From positions 1 through 8,819 of the forward strand of contig CALMBJ010000256.1 in NCBI GenBank assembly GCA_937860175.1: 8,819 bases of DNA, written 5' to 3'. The notes under the pieces are model-generated. The model did no database searches. It saw only the letters and a list, made by a program, of their open reading frames with translations, and was not told where the DNA came from. How positions within the stretch are numbered: position 1 is the first letter of the stretch; the number at the start of each line of letters is the position of its first letter. The position numbers were made by a program, and so were the translations under genes. This DNA is from an uncultured Actinomycetes bacterium (GTDB taxonomy: Bacteria; Actinomycetota; Actinomycetes; Nanopelagicales; Nanopelagicaceae). This document shows positions 1 through 8,630 of this stretch, one piece after another.

Positions 1-976
1 CCATCGTCTTAACATCTTCTAATGCAAAGGCGACCACCGAGATTTCACCAGACAACATCAGCGCATCTGCGCCATCTAGAACCGCGTTTGCACAGTCGGT
101 AGCTTCAGCACGAGTAGGTGATGAGTTTGTAATCATTGAATCAAGCATTTGAGTTGCAACAATTACCGGCTTTGCAGCTTCTCGTGCCAACTCGATACAA
201 CGCTTTTGAACTAGTGGGACCTCTTCAATTGGAAGTTCAACACCTAGATCTCCACGTGCAACCATGATGCCATCAAATGCGGCGACAATTTCTTCGAGGT
301 TAGCTACAGCTTGTGGCTTTTCGATCTTTGCGATGACTGGAACTCGAAAACCAACCTCATCCATGATCGCATGCACATCATCAATATCTGCAGCGTTGCG
401 AACAAATGAGAGCGCGATGAAATCTGCGCCAGCCTTCATACCCCAACGAAGATCCTCTTTGTCTTTTTCCGAAAGTGCGGGCACTGAGACCGCAACACCT
501 GGAAGATTGATTCCCTTGTTGTTACTAACCGCACCTGGCTGAATCACCTTAGTGACAACATCGTTGCCCTTAACTTCTACAACCTCAACAGTTACCTTGC
601 CATCATCAATCAGGATGCGATCTCCTGGCTTGCAATCTCCAGGTAATCCTTTGTAAGTCGTTCCAACGCGATCCTTGGTTCCTTCAACCTCATCTGTTGT
701 TATTGTAAAGATGTCGCCGCGTTCCAACTCATGCGGACCATTAGCAAAACGTGCCAAACGAATCTTCGGACCTTGAAGATCTACAAGAATTGCAACTGGC
801 TTTCCAGCCGCCTTTGCCGCTTCTCGAACTCGGTCGAGACGGTTTTGGTGTTCATCGTAACCACCATGAGAAAGGTTCAAGCGGGCCATATTCATACCCG
901 CTTCGATCAGCTCTGCAACCTTTTCAGCAGATTCAACGGCAGGACCCATGGTGCAAACAATCTTCGCTCTACGCAT
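1..976 (-). CDS. pyk: Pyruvate kinase, C-terminus cut off by window edge
   Basis: Cytoplasmic glycolytic enzyme that converts phosphoenolpyruvate and ADP to pyruvate and ATP. The first 325 residues are visible; the family is about 470-480 long, so roughly the last 150 (mostly the regulatory C domain) lie outside. It opens [13 protein letters not shown]. Seen in order: active-site MARLNLSHG (30-38, with R32, N34, S36), DLQGPKIR (66-73) leading into the B domain (about 70-165), FIALSFVR (186-193), KIEK (217-220, catalytic K217 and metal ligand E219), ARGDLG (240-245), VATQMLDSM (273-281, catalytic T275) and a [19 protein letters not shown] segment ending in LMLSGE. The L67/Q68/K71/L74 combination is the one reported for K+-independent pyruvate kinases, where K+-dependent enzymes carry Thr/Lys/Glu/Thr. 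Unusually, the conserved SGET-S/A-x-G-x-Y/F-P stretch reads [17 protein letters not shown] (309-325), without a gap. The ATG at 976 is chosen because it gives the family's normal N-terminus and has AAGG seven bases upstream. It lies 9 bases after gltD, so it is probably cotranscribed with the glutamate synthase genes. Confidence 0.97.
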   Translation of the reverse strand, partial: MRRAKIVCTMGPAVESAEKVAELIEAGMNMARLNLSHGGYDEHQNRLDRVREAAKAAGKPVAILVDLQGPKIRLARFANGPHELERGDIFTITTDEVEGTKDRVGTTYKGLPGDCKPGDRILIDDGKVTVEVVEVKGNDVVTKVIQPGAVSNNKGINLPGVAVSVPALSEKDKEDLRWGMKAGADFIALSFVRNAADIDDVHAIMDEVGFRVPVIAKIEKPQAVANLEEIVAAFDGIMVARGDLGVELPIEEVPLVQKRCIELAREAAKPVIVATQMLDSMITNSSPTRAEATDCANAVLDGADALMLSGEISVVAFALEDVKTM

Positions 977-983
977 GTATGTA

Positions 984-988
984 CCTTA
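984..988 (-). promoter_or_regulatory. pyk ribosome binding site overlapping the gltD stop codon
   Basis: The minus-strand sequence TAAGG contains AAGG, placed 7 bases before the pyk ATG. Its TAA is the gltD stop codon, so ribosomes ending gltD finish on the pyk initiation site. This suggests translational coupling (inference). Confidence 0.55.
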
Positions 989-2440
989 AACCATTAGTGG
1001 ACGGTCGGTTGGCTCTATGGGCGATGGAAGTTGTGTGCGCCCAGTGAGATATCTATCAACCGCTGCTGCTGCACTTCGGCCTTCTGCAATTGCCCAGACG
1101 ATTAGTGATTGTCCGCGACCTGCATCTCCGGCAACGAAGATTCCTTCTTCAGATGTTTGGAAGTTCTCATCTCGCCTGATATTGCCACGATCATCTAGCT
1201 CAACAGATAGTTGGGTAATCAGTGATGATTTTTCTGGCCCTGTGAATCCCATCGCCATGAAAACAAAATCACATGGGATTTCCTTTTCAGTTCCGGGTAC
1301 TGGCTCAAACTTTCCATTTACAAATTGAGTTTCGACAATCTTGATAGCGCGCAGATTGCCATTGCCATCACCCAAGAACTCCTCGGTGCTGACAGAGAAC
1401 AAACGATTATCTTTTTCTTCATGTGCGCTAGACACACGATAAATCATTGGGTAGGTCGGCCATGGTTGTCCTGATGGACGTTCATCACTTGGGCGAGGCA
1501 TGATCTCTAGCTGAGTCACACTTGCAGCACCTTGACGAACAGATGTTCCTAGGCAATCTGCACCGGTATCGCCTCCGCCGAGAATTACAACATGCTTACC
1601 TGCAACATTAATTGGAGGTGTTTCAATCTCACCTAAGGCTTGCTTATTTCCCCATGGCAAAAACTCCATCGCTTGATAAACACCCTTGAGTTCGCGACCC
1701 TTAATTGAGAGATCACGCCATTGTGTAGATCCAACCGCTAAGACCACCGCGTCGTACTTGCGACGAAGATCAGATCCAGTTAACTCATTTCCAACATCAA
1801 CACCTGGACGAAAACGTGTTCCCTCTTTCTCCATTTGCTCTAACCGGCGATCGAGAATGTGCTTTTCCATTTTGAACTCTGGAATTCCGTAACGCAAAAG
1901 TCCACCGATTTTGTCGGCCCGCTCGTATACAGCAACTGTATGGCCAGCTCGAGTAAGTTGTTGGGCCGCTGCTAATCCCGCAGGTCCCGAACCAATAACA
2001 GCAATCGTCTTTCCGGTTAGGCGATCTGGCGCCATTGGCTTCACATTGCCCGCACCAAAGGCCTCTTCAATTGTGCGAAGTTCGATCTGCTTAATCGTTA
2101 CCGCGTCACGATTGATTCCGACAACACATGCGGTTTCACATGGGGCCGGACATAAACGACCGGTGAACTCGGGAAAGTTATTGGTTGCATGCAGGCGATC
2201 GATCGCTTCATTTTTGTCGCCACGGTACATCAGGTCATTCCATTCAGGAATGAGATTTCCTAGCGGACAGCCGTTGTGACAGAAAGGAATACCGCAATCC
2301 ATGCAACGACCAGCTTGCTTTTGAAGATGCTCAAAGCTTTGTGGCTCATATACTTCGCGCCAATCCTTGATGCGAACATCAACTGGTCGACGCTTGGGAG
2401 TTTCGCGTGGCGTAGTCATAAAGCCCTTTGGATCAGCCAT
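986..2440 (-). CDS. gltD: Glutamate synthase (NADPH) small subunit
   Basis: Beta subunit of NADPH-dependent GOGAT. It takes electrons from NADPH through FAD and low-potential [4Fe-4S] centres to the FMN and iron-sulfur centre of GltB, driving reductive synthesis of glutamate from 2-oxoglutarate in the cytoplasm. It is 484 residues, normal for the family. The N-terminal iron-sulfur domain shows C46, C49, C54, C58 ([13 protein letters not shown]) and a second group C97, C101, C105 (CPAPCETAC). The FAD Rossmann motif is VIGSGPAG (148-155), the NADPH motif is VILGGGDTG (285-293), and the C-terminal FAD-contact motif is [15 protein letters not shown] (436-450). I start it at the ATG at 2440 and not at the in-frame TTG at 2449: the ATG gives the typical MADPKGF opening and sits 9 bases after a perfect GGAGG, whereas the TTG would touch that GGAGG with no spacer. 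The start overlaps the end of gltB by 8 bases (ATGGCTGA), typical of coupled subunits made in equal amounts. All key residues appear present. Confidence 0.98.
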   Translation of the reverse strand: MADPKGFMTTPRETPKRRPVDVRIKDWREVYEPQSFEHLQKQAGRCMDCGIPFCHNGCPLGNLIPEWNDLMYRGDKNEAIDRLHATNNFPEFTGRLCPAPCETACVVGINRDAVTIKQIELRTIEEAFGAGNVKPMAPDRLTGKTIAVIGSGPAGLAAAQQLTRAGHTVAVYERADKIGGLLRYGIPEFKMEKHILDRRLEQMEKEGTRFRPGVDVGNELTGSDLRRKYDAVVLAVGSTQWRDLSIKGRELKGVYQAMEFLPWGNKQALGEIETPPINVAGKHVVILGGGDTGADCLGTSVRQGAASVTQLEIMPRPSDERPSGQPWPTYPMIYRVSSAHEEKDNRLFSVSTEEFLGDGNGNLRAIKIVETQFVNGKFEPVPGTEKEIPCDFVFMAMGFTGPEKSSLITQLSVELDDRGNIRRDENFQTSEEGIFVAGDAGRGQSLIVWAIAEGRSAAAAVDRYLTGRTQLPSPIEPTDRPLMV

Positions 2441-5400
2441 TTGCTGCAACCTCCATTACTAGTGCATCTACCGGTAGACCTTCACGTGTTGCGCGCTCCA
2501 TGGCAGCAAGCACACGTGCGTAATCGCGCGGCATAATCAATGAAATTCGAGCAACGCCCTTCTCCCAATCCTTCAAGAGAGCGTGTGCAACCTCAGATCC
2601 AGTTTCGGCAAAGTACTTTGAGATGTGATCTTTCAGTAACTCTTTCTGGTCATCTGGCACAGTGAGAACATCGACCATATCTGCATTCACATTTGCGGTA
2701 TCAAGATCCAAAACAAATGCTCGTCCGCCTGACATTCCGGCTGCGATATTTCTGCCAGTTCGACCAAGAACAATTACCGTTCCACCAGTCATGTACTCAC
2801 AGCCATGATCGCCAATACCTTCAACGATGGCAAGTGCTCCTGAGTTACGAACACAGAATCGTTCTCCGACTATTCCACGGATAAAGATTTCACCAGCTGT
2901 TGCGCCATATCCAATAACATTTCCAGCAATCACATTCTCTTGTGACGGAAAGGTTGCCTTTACATCTGGACGCACGACAACACGACCACCTGAAATTCCC
3001 TTACCAACATAATCATTGGAGTCTCCATAGAGGCGAATAGCTACGCCACGAGGAATAAAGGCTCCTAGTGATTGTCCGGCAGATCCATGCAAGGTGACAT
3101 CGATAGTGCCAGCAGGCAATCCATCTGCGCCGTACTTACGTGTTACCTCTGCACCGAGCATTGTTCCTACGGTGCGATTTACATTTCGAACAGGCAAATC
3201 AATTGTTACTGGCTCGCCCTTTGTTAAAGCGGGTTGGGCCAATTCGATTAACTTGTTATCAAGGGCAGCATCTAGACCATGGTCCTGCTTGACGGTGTTA
3301 TGAAGTGCGCTATCAACATCTGGGCGCACCAAGAGCGGCTCAAGGTTTAAGCCAGCTGCCTTCCAGTGATCTACCGCCTTGCGAGTATCGAGATACTCGA
3401 CATGGCCAATCGCTTCTTGAAGTGTTCGGAAGCCCAACTGAGCCAAGATCTCTCGCACCTCTTCGGCGATGTATTCAAAGAATGTCTCGACAAACTCAGG
3501 CTTGCCAGTGAATTTTTTGCGAAGCTCTGGATTTTGGGTTGCAACACCTACTGGGCATGTATCTAAGTGACATACGCGCATCATGATGCAACCAGATACA
3601 ACAAGCGGTGCGGTTGCAAAGCCATACTCTTCTGCGCCAAGTAGCGCTGCGATAACAACATCACGCCCGGTCTTTAATTGACCATCTGTTTGAACAACGA
3701 TGCGATCACGCAAGCCATTCAGTAGCAATGTCTGCTGAGTCTCAGCAAGACCTAGCTCCCATGGTGCACCCGCATGCTTAAGTGATGTCAGTGGTGATGC
3801 ACCTGTTCCACCATCATGACCTGAAATCAAGACAACATCGGCATGTGCCTTTGAGACACCTGCGGCAACTGTTCCAACTCCAACTTCGGCGACAAGCTTT
3901 ACATGCACACGTGCATTTTTATTTGCATTCTTAAGATCATGAATGAGTTGCGCAAGATCTTCGATTGAGTAAATATCGTGATGAGGTGGAGGTGAAATCA
4001 GACCAACACCAGGTGTTGAGTATCGCGCCTTAGCGATCCATGGGTACACCTTGTTACCAGGAAGCTGACCACCCTCGCCTGGCTTTGCACCTTGCGAAAT
4101 CTTGATTTGAATATCATCGCTATTGACCAAGTAATTACTTGTTACACCAAAGCGACCTGATGCAACCTGCTTAATTGCAGAACGCTTTGAATCACCATTT
4201 GCCATGGGGATATTACGTTCAACCTCTTCGCCACCTTCGCCGGTGTTGGATTTTCCTCCAAGGCGATTCATAGCGATAGCAAGGGTTTCATGAGCTTCGG
4301 CTGAGATAGAGCCGTAGGACATGGCACCAGTTGAGAAACGCTTGATGATGGCGCTGATTGGTTCTACCTCATCAACAGAGATAGGTGGATTTACACCCTC
4401 TTTAAATTGGAACAAGCCGCGCAAGGTCATCAGACGCTTGCTTTGCTCATTAACCCGATCTGTATAACGCTTGAATACGTCGTAACGCTTATTGCGCGTT
4501 GAATGCTGCAATGTAAAGACGGTCTCTGGATCAAAGAGGTGAGGTTCACCTTCACGACGCCACTGGTACTCGCCGCCGATAGGTAAGCGCTTAGTACCTG
4601 GTACTTCTCCCCCAGGTGGATATGCGATGTGATGACGGGAGATTGTCTCTTGCGCAATTACATCAAGTGAAACTCCACCAAGACGAGAGGTTGTTCCGAC
4701 AAAGTATTCATCGACCACCTCTTGCGACAAACCAATCGCTTCAAAAACCTGAGCACCCGTGTAAGAAGCAATGGTGCTGATACCCATCTTTGACATTACC
4801 TTGAGCACGCCCTTGCCAAGACTCTTGATTAAATTCTTGACAGCTTTTTCGGGAGTGATGCCGGTAATTACACCTTGAAGAACCAAATCTTCTGCAGACT
4901 CCATCGCTAGATATGGGTTTACACAGGCAGCGCCATATCCGATAAGAAGTGCAACATGGTGAACCTCACGAACATCTCCGGCCTCAACAACAAGACCAAC
5001 AGTGGTGCGAGTCTTTTCGCGGATCAAGTGATGGTGAACTGCCGATGTTAGAAGTAAAGAGGGAATTGGGGCATTTTCGGCGTCGCCATCACGATCTGAC
5101 AAAACAATAATGCGAGCACCATCATTAATAGCCTGTGAAACTTCGGCTTTAATCTCATTCAATCTTTCGCGGAGCGAGTCTCCCCCATCGGCGATACTGA
5201 AAAGACCTCTGATTACATGAGCACCTAGACCTGGATGATCTCCATCAGCATTAACGTGAATGATCTTTGCCAGCTCATCATTATCAATTACTGGGAAGGC
5301 TAGCGAAATCTGACGGCAGCTACTTGGTCCTGGATCAAGCAGATTGTGCTCTGGACCCATAGATGTGCCGAGGCTTGTAACCAACTCTTCGCGAATCGCA

Positions 5401-6950
5401 TCTAGTGGTGGGTTGGTAACTTGTGCAAAAAGTTGTGAGAAGTAATCAAAGATTAAACGCGGCTTTTCCGAAAGTGCTGCGATTGGAGTATCTGTTCCCA
5501 TAGAACCAAGTGGCTCCATACCGCTCTTTGCCATTGGTGTAACCAAGATACGTAGATCTTCTTCGGTATAACCAAATGCACGTTGACGACGAACAACAGA
5601 TGAGTGTGGATACACAATGTGTTCACGTGCAGGAAGCTCACTGAGCTTAACGATTCCTGCGTGTAGCCAATCTCCATATGGCGCTGCATTTGCTAAACCA
5701 TCTTTGATCTCGCCATCTTCAATGATTCGACCCTGTTCAATATCAACTAAGAACATTTTTCCTGGCTGTAAGCGACCCTTGCGTTCAACATTTTCAGCAG
5801 GAATATCTAGAACGCCAACCTCTGATGCAAGAACAACCATTCCATCCTTGGTAACCCAATAACGAGATGGGCGTAATCCATTGCGATCAAGCACTGCGCC
5901 AACTTGATGACCATCTGTGAAAGTTACACAAGCTGGTCCATCCCAAGGCTCCATCATCGATGCATGGAATGCATAGAAGTCGCGACGGTTCTGCGGCATC
6001 GTTGCATGGTTTTCCCAAGCCTCTGGAATCATCATCAACACAGCATGTGGAAGTGAGCGACCACCTAGGTACAAAAGCTCAAGTACCTCATCAAATGAGG
6101 CAGAGTCAGAGCCTGACATTTCGACAATTGGAAATAATCTCTTGAGGTCACCAGGAATGAGATCGCTCTCAAGTAAGGATTCGCGAGCGCGCATCCAATT
6201 GCGATTTCCCTTTACAGTGTTAATTTCACCGTTGTGGGCAATAAATCGGTATGGGTGGGCAAGTGGCCATGATGGGAAGGTATTAGTCGAAAAGCGAGAG
6301 TGAACAAGAGCAAGTGGTGAAACAACTCTTTCATCGGAGAGCTCCGGGAAGAACTCCTCTAGCTGGCCTGTTGTAAGCATTCCCTTGTAAACAATTGTCT
6401 GTGAAGACAATGATGGGAAGTAAAGATCTAAAGCATGCTCAGCTCTTTTGCGAAGGCAAAAAGCTAGACGATCAAGGTTTATTCCCGTTTCGCCATTCTT
6501 TCCGGCGATAAAGAGTTGCTGGAAATCTGGCATAACTGACAGCGCCGTCTTTCCAAGTGATGATGGGTTAATTGGAACTTCACGCCACCCCAGGACAACA
6601 AGGCCTTCTTCATCGGCGATCTTTGCGATCTCGCCCTTAACATCTGCACCCTTTGCGATAAATGCGATTCCAGTTGCATATGCATCTGCTGCCGGAAGTT
6701 TGAAATCAACTACAGCTTGAAAGTAAGCATCTGGAATACGAATAAGAATTCCTGCACCATCACCGCTATCTGGTTCGGCACCTGATGCACCGCGGTGTTC
6801 CATATTTCGAAGTGCGGTAAGCGCCTGAGAAACTATGTGGTGAGTTGCAACCTTGTTGAGCGTTGCAACCATGGCAACGCCACAGGCATCATGTTCGGCG
6901 GCAGGGTCATAGAGTCCCTGTGCCTGTGGATAATTGGATGCAAGTGCCAT
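2433..6950 (-). CDS. gltB: Glutamate synthase (NADPH) large subunit
   Basis: Alpha subunit of GOGAT: it hydrolyses glutamine, channels the ammonia and adds it to 2-oxoglutarate, giving two glutamates; with glutamine synthetase this is the main ammonia-assimilation route. It is 1505 residues, full length. A 22-residue propeptide is expected to be removed to expose the nucleophile C23 ([10 protein letters not shown]). The class II glutaminase domain covers about 23-430, with [17 protein letters not shown] (51-67), [17 protein letters not shown] (220-236) and AHNGEINT (238-245). A central domain follows (about 480-780). The FMN-binding synthase domain (about 830-1200) shows GAMSYGSIS (875-883), [14 protein letters not shown] (952-965) and [10 protein letters not shown] (1044-1053). 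The [3Fe-4S] ligands are C1121, C1127 and C1132 in the family's C-x5-C-x4-C spacing. A glycine-rich GXGXG beta-helix domain (about 1280-1430) closes it. The ATG at 6950 has AGGAG six bases upstream. The neighbouring gltD makes this the NADPH enzyme and not a ferredoxin-dependent one. No truncation or missing catalytic residue was seen. Confidence 0.98.
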   Translation of the reverse strand: MALASNYPQAQGLYDPAAEHDACGVAMVATLNKVATHHIVSQALTALRNMEHRGASGAEPDSGDGAGILIRIPDAYFQAVVDFKLPAADAYATGIAFIAKGADVKGEIAKIADEEGLVVLGWREVPINPSSLGKTALSVMPDFQQLFIAGKNGETGINLDRLAFCLRKRAEHALDLYFPSLSSQTIVYKGMLTTGQLEEFFPELSDERVVSPLALVHSRFSTNTFPSWPLAHPYRFIAHNGEINTVKGNRNWMRARESLLESDLIPGDLKRLFPIVEMSGSDSASFDEVLELLYLGGRSLPHAVLMMIPEAWENHATMPQNRRDFYAFHASMMEPWDGPACVTFTDGHQVGAVLDRNGLRPSRYWVTKDGMVVLASEVGVLDIPAENVERKGRLQPGKMFLVDIEQGRIIEDGEIKDGLANAAPYGDWLHAGIVKLSELPAREHIVYPHSSVVRRQRAFGYTEEDLRILVTPMAKSGMEPLGSMGTDTPIAALSEKPRLIFDYFSQLFAQVTNPPLDAIREELVTSLGTSMGPEHNLLDPGPSSCRQISLAFPVIDNDELAKIIHVNADGDHPGLGAHVIRGLFSIADGGDSLRERLNEIKAEVSQAINDGARIIVLSDRDGDAENAPIPSLLLTSAVHHHLIREKTRTTVGLVVEAGDVREVHHVALLIGYGAACVNPYLAMESAEDLVLQGVITGITPEKAVKNLIKSLGKGVLKVMSKMGISTIASYTGAQVFEAIGLSQEVVDEYFVGTTSRLGGVSLDVIAQETISRHHIAYPPGGEVPGTKRLPIGGEYQWRREGEPHLFDPETVFTLQHSTRNKRYDVFKRYTDRVNEQSKRLMTLRGLFQFKEGVNPPISVDEVEPISAIIKRFSTGAMSYGSISAEAHETLAIAMNRLGGKSNTGEGGEEVERNIPMANGDSKRSAIKQVASGRFGVTSNYLVNSDDIQIKISQGAKPGEGGQLPGNKVYPWIAKARYSTPGVGLISPPPHHDIYSIEDLAQLIHDLKNANKNARVHVKLVAEVGVGTVAAGVSKAHADVVLISGHDGGTGASPLTSLKHAGAPWELGLAETQQTLLLNGLRDRIVVQTDGQLKTGRDVVIAALLGAEEYGFATAPLVVSGCIMMRVCHLDTCPVGVATQNPELRKKFTGKPEFVETFFEYIAEEVREILAQLGFRTLQEAIGHVEYLDTRKAVDHWKAAGLNLEPLLVRPDVDSALHNTVKQDHGLDAALDNKLIELAQPALTKGEPVTIDLPVRNVNRTVGTMLGAEVTRKYGADGLPAGTIDVTLHGSAGQSLGAFIPRGVAIRLYGDSNDYVGKGISGGRVVVRPDVKATFPSQENVIAGNVIGYGATAGEIFIRGIVGERFCVRNSGALAIVEGIGDHGCEYMTGGTVIVLGRTGRNIAAGMSGGRAFVLDLDTANVNADMVDVLTVPDDQKELLKDHISKYFAETGSEVAHALLKDWEKGVARISLIMPRDYARVLAAMERATREGLPVDALVMEVAANG
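2450..2454 (-). promoter_or_regulatory. gltD ribosome binding site inside the end of gltB
   Basis: Perfect minus-strand GGAGG, 9 bases before the ATG at 2440. It lies within the last codons of gltB. It decides the gltD start against the in-frame TTG at 2449, which would directly abut it. Confidence 0.8.
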
Positions 6951-6956
6951 GGGGCG

Positions 6957-6961
6957 CTCCT
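6957..6961 (-). promoter_or_regulatory. gltB ribosome binding site
   Basis: Minus-strand AGGAG with a 6-base spacer (CGCCCC) before the ATG at 6950. It supports that start codon. Confidence 0.75.
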
Positions 6962-6967
6962 ACAGAT

Positions 6968-6991
6968 TTGTCCTTACATGAAAAGGGACAA
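6968..6991 (-). repeat. Inverted repeat in the gltB leader
   Basis: Perfect 6-bp inverted repeat TTGTCC / GGACAA (6968-6973 and 6986-6991) around a 12-base centre, ending 17 bases before the gltB start. It could be an operator half-site pair or a weak hairpin in the 5' leader. I do not recognise it as a known nitrogen-regulator box (neither GlnR nor AmtR consensus fits), and a 6-bp repeat can arise by chance. Confidence 0.3.
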
Positions 6992-7024
6992 CCTTGGCCC
7001 GTGGTGCTCACTGCTTAGGGCGAA

Positions 7025-7033
7025 ATCGTAGCA
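7025..7033 (-). promoter_or_regulatory. Candidate extended -10 promoter element for gltB
   Basis: On the minus strand TGC is followed directly by TACGAT (7030-7025), matching an extended -10 (TGn plus TAnnnT) of a housekeeping sigma factor. No convincing -35 lies 16-18 bases upstream, which extended -10 promoters tolerate. Transcription would begin near 7015-7020, leaving a leader of about 65-70 bases before gltB. Placement in the only sizeable intergenic gap of the window supports it; the motif itself is short. Confidence 0.3.
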
Positions 7034-7090
7034 ACAAGAAGGCCCATAGGAAGAGTTAAAGCCGGGTAATTTAGAGAGCTGCCAGGTTAC

Positions 7091-7798
7091 CTAGAGACCA
7101 GAAATGTGCGCGACTCGGCCAATGCCAGCGGTGATGAGCATTCCGAGCGAGCCGCCCGCGAGCACACGCAAGGTTGGCGCGAGCAGCTTTGATCCAGCGG
7201 TTCGTGCTGAGATAAGCCCGGTTAGGGCAAGACCTGCAAGGGTAAATCCAACGATGCTCCACGCCTTCGTGCCCAGAGTTGGTGCAAAGGCCCCCGCAAA
7301 TGGAATGAGCCCGCCCAAAGTAAATGAGATGGCAGAGGCTGCTGCTGCCTGTACTGGACGCGCCTTTGTACTTGGTTGCTGGCCCAGCTCATCACGTAGA
7401 TGGGCTTCAAGTGGATCCTTTTGGTGCATCGCAACCGCTACCTGCATCGCTAACTCTGGAGATAAACCTCGATCAATGTAAATATGTTGAAGCTCTGTTA
7501 ACTCATCTTCAGGATTTGCCGCAAGGTGTGCGATTTCAATTAAGCGATCTGATTCTTCAATATCATTTTGAGAGCGCACCGAGATGTACTCACCCACAGC
7601 CATAGACATTGCTCCTGCGGTAATGCCAGCAACTCCTGCGGTAATTAGAAAATCCTGCTTTTGCGCAGCAGCCACACCGATCATTAGAGCTGCAGTTGAA
7701 ACGAGGCCATCATTTGCACCAAGGACTGCAGCACGCAGCCAGCCTGCGCGATGGGTGCGGTGTTCCTTGTTTCGTTGGTAGACCTCTTCCAAACTCAT
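7091..7798 (-). CDS. VIT1/CCC1-family iron/manganese transporter
   Basis: Integral membrane protein of 235 residues related to plant VIT1 and yeast CCC1, which move Fe2+ or Mn2+ out of the cytosol, in exchange for protons in studied members. Metal choice cannot be told from sequence alone. TM1 carries LGANDGLVSTAALMIG (26-41), TM2 AGAMSMAVGEYISV (61-74); both are family hallmarks, including D30 and the TM2 methionines. The loop between TM2 and TM3 (about 75-150) is the acidic metal-binding region, with E81, E82, E88, E97, E99, E102, M124 and E131. Three further hydrophobic segments follow (about 150-173, 180-197, 208-228), giving five helices, as expected. The ATG at 7798 gives the usual N-terminus; the ribosome site is weak (AGG nine bases upstream). 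It follows lgt after 21 bases and precedes gltB by 140 bases. The 3' half of the gene is richer in G+C (58% over 7141-7440) than its neighbours. Confidence 0.92.
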   Translation of the reverse strand: MSLEEVYQRNKEHRTHRAGWLRAAVLGANDGLVSTAALMIGVAAAQKQDFLITAGVAGITAGAMSMAVGEYISVRSQNDIEESDRLIEIAHLAANPEDELTELQHIYIDRGLSPELAMQVAVAMHQKDPLEAHLRDELGQQPSTKARPVQAAAASAISFTLGGLIPFAGAFAPTLGTKAWSIVGFTLAGLALTGLISARTAGSKLLAPTLRVLAGGSLGMLITAGIGRVAHISGL

Positions 7799-7819
7799 GT
7801 TTGAGAGCCTACCTCAGAG

Positions 7820-8626
7820 TTACTGAATTCTTTTAGAGGCTCGAGCAAAGTAGAGGGCAGCACCTGCACCAACAAGCACGCTCACCCAGACATTTACTCG
7901 AAGACCGGCAATGGTGTTGGCGGTATCGATACGAATCAACTCAATGAAGAAGCGGCCTAGGCAGTATGTTGCAACATAGAGCGCAAATGACTGACCAGCC
8001 TTAAGTTTGTTGCCAAACTTTAAAATCACTATTGCGATTACGGTGCACCAAATCGCTTCATATAAAAATGTAGGGTGGAAGGTTTCAAACTCGGTATACC
8101 CATTTGGTCGATAACGCATAGGAATTTCAAGGGCCCACCAAGAATCTAAAGGTCTTCCAAAGAGCTCGCCATTAAACCAATTTCCAAAGCGTCCAATAGC
8201 TTGTGCAAATAAAATTCCAGGCGCTAGCGCATCTGCAAAAACAGCAAATGATGGAAGTTCCACTGTGTGAGCTAGAGATCTATAGCGAAGGTATGCACCG
8301 AGCAATCCAATTGAGATCGCGCCCCAAATACCGAGGCCACCCTCCCAAATCTTGAATGCATCAATGGGTTGACCTCCGCTGCCAAAGTAAGCGTTTGGAG
8401 ATGAGATCACATGATAAATACGCCCGCCGATGATTCCAGAGGGAACCGCAACTATTGCAACCTCGGATACAACCGATTGACCTTGAATAGTTTTGTACTG
8501 GAAACGCTTGCCGCCTAACCAAATGGCGATCGCTATTCCGGTGATGATGCAGAGCGCGTAAAAGTGAATCGTTAAGGGGCCAAGCTCCAGCACCGAACGT
8601 GCTGGAGTTGGAATAGCTAAATGCAA
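7820..8626 (-). CDS. lgt: Phosphatidylglycerol--prolipoprotein diacylglyceryl transferase
   Basis: Inner-membrane enzyme for the first step of lipoprotein maturation: it moves a diacylglyceryl group from phosphatidylglycerol to the lipobox cysteine of prolipoproteins. It is 268 residues with about seven hydrophobic helices. Family motifs: LGPLTIHFYAL (15-25), GIIGGRIYHV (64-73), WEGGLGIWGA (94-103), the Lgt signature GRFGNWFNGELFG (145-157; R146 and N149 align with essential E. coli R143 and N146), HPTFLYE (184-190) and GRFFIELIR (224-232, with the second essential arginine region). Position 101 is Trp in GIWGA where E. coli has the H103 region, normal for actinobacterial Lgt. The start is read as TTG at 8626, giving (M)HLAIPTP..., which matches the usual short N-terminus ending in IPSP or similar. 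No in-frame ATG is available between the upstream stop and the first conserved motif. The gene follows the DsbA-like stop by only 4 bases, so translation is probably coupled. Confidence 0.96.
   Translation of the reverse strand: MHLAIPTPARSVLELGPLTIHFYALCIITGIAIAIWLGGKRFQYKTIQGQSVVSEVAIVAVPSGIIGGRIYHVISSPNAYFGSGGQPIDAFKIWEGGLGIWGAISIGLLGAYLRYRSLAHTVELPSFAVFADALAPGILFAQAIGRFGNWFNGELFGRPLDSWWALEIPMRYRPNGYTEFETFHPTFLYEAIWCTVIAIVILKFGNKLKAGQSFALYVATYCLGRFFIELIRIDTANTIAGLRVNVWVSVLVGAGAALYFARASKRIQ
8585..8607 (-). repeat. Perfect 9-bp hairpin in the first codons of lgt
   Basis: CTCCAGCAC (8585-8593) and GTGCTGGAG (8599-8607) are exact reverse complements around a 5-base loop. In the lgt mRNA the stem begins 19 bases after the first base of the TTG start and spans about codons 7-14. 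No T run follows, so it is not an intrinsic terminator. A role in tuning initiation at the weak start codon is possible, but it may simply reflect codon choice. Confidence 0.6.
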
Positions 8627-8630
8627 GTTT

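Larger units (their letters stand above)
6951..7090. other. Intergenic region between VIT gene and gltB
   Basis: This 140-base gap is the only substantial non-coding stretch here. It contains the gltB ribosome site, the TTGTCC/GGACAA repeat and the candidate extended -10. I see no stem followed by a T run on the minus strand, so no convincing intrinsic terminator ends the VIT transcript, and read-through into gltB is possible. I recognise no riboswitch. Confidence 0.6.

Noticed and set aside
264..542. Plus-strand open frame of 92 codons
   Set aside because: It is antisense to the well-supported pyk reading frame, has low-complexity Ser/Thr-rich composition and no recognisable domain. The same holds for the plus-strand frames at 1017-1328, 1911-2279, 5617-5862 and 7104-7481, which lie opposite gltD, gltB and the VIT gene.
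2433..2449. gltD start at the in-frame TTG at 2449
   Set aside because: It would leave no spacer after GGAGG and add three residues absent from the usual MADPKGF start; the ATG at 2440 fits both.
6974..6979. Start-stop element ATGTAA in the gltB leader, inside the loop of the inverted repeat
   Set aside because: No Shine-Dalgarno sequence precedes it, and a six-base match is readily expected by chance.
7015..7047. Possible 10-codon leader peptide (MGLLVATISP) upstream of gltB
   Set aside because: There is no ribosome binding site before it, it has no run of Gln or Glu codons suggesting attenuation, and it overlaps the candidate -10 element.
7065..7091. GGTAA/TTACC inverted repeat at the VIT gene stop as a terminator
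   Set aside because: The stem is only 5 bp with a 17-base loop, and no T run follows it on the minus strand.
7071..7434. Alternative minus-strand frames within and beside the VIT gene (7071-7262 and 7222-7434)
   Set aside because: They overlap the transporter in another frame, and their translations resemble no family. The transporter frame is supported by clear motifs.
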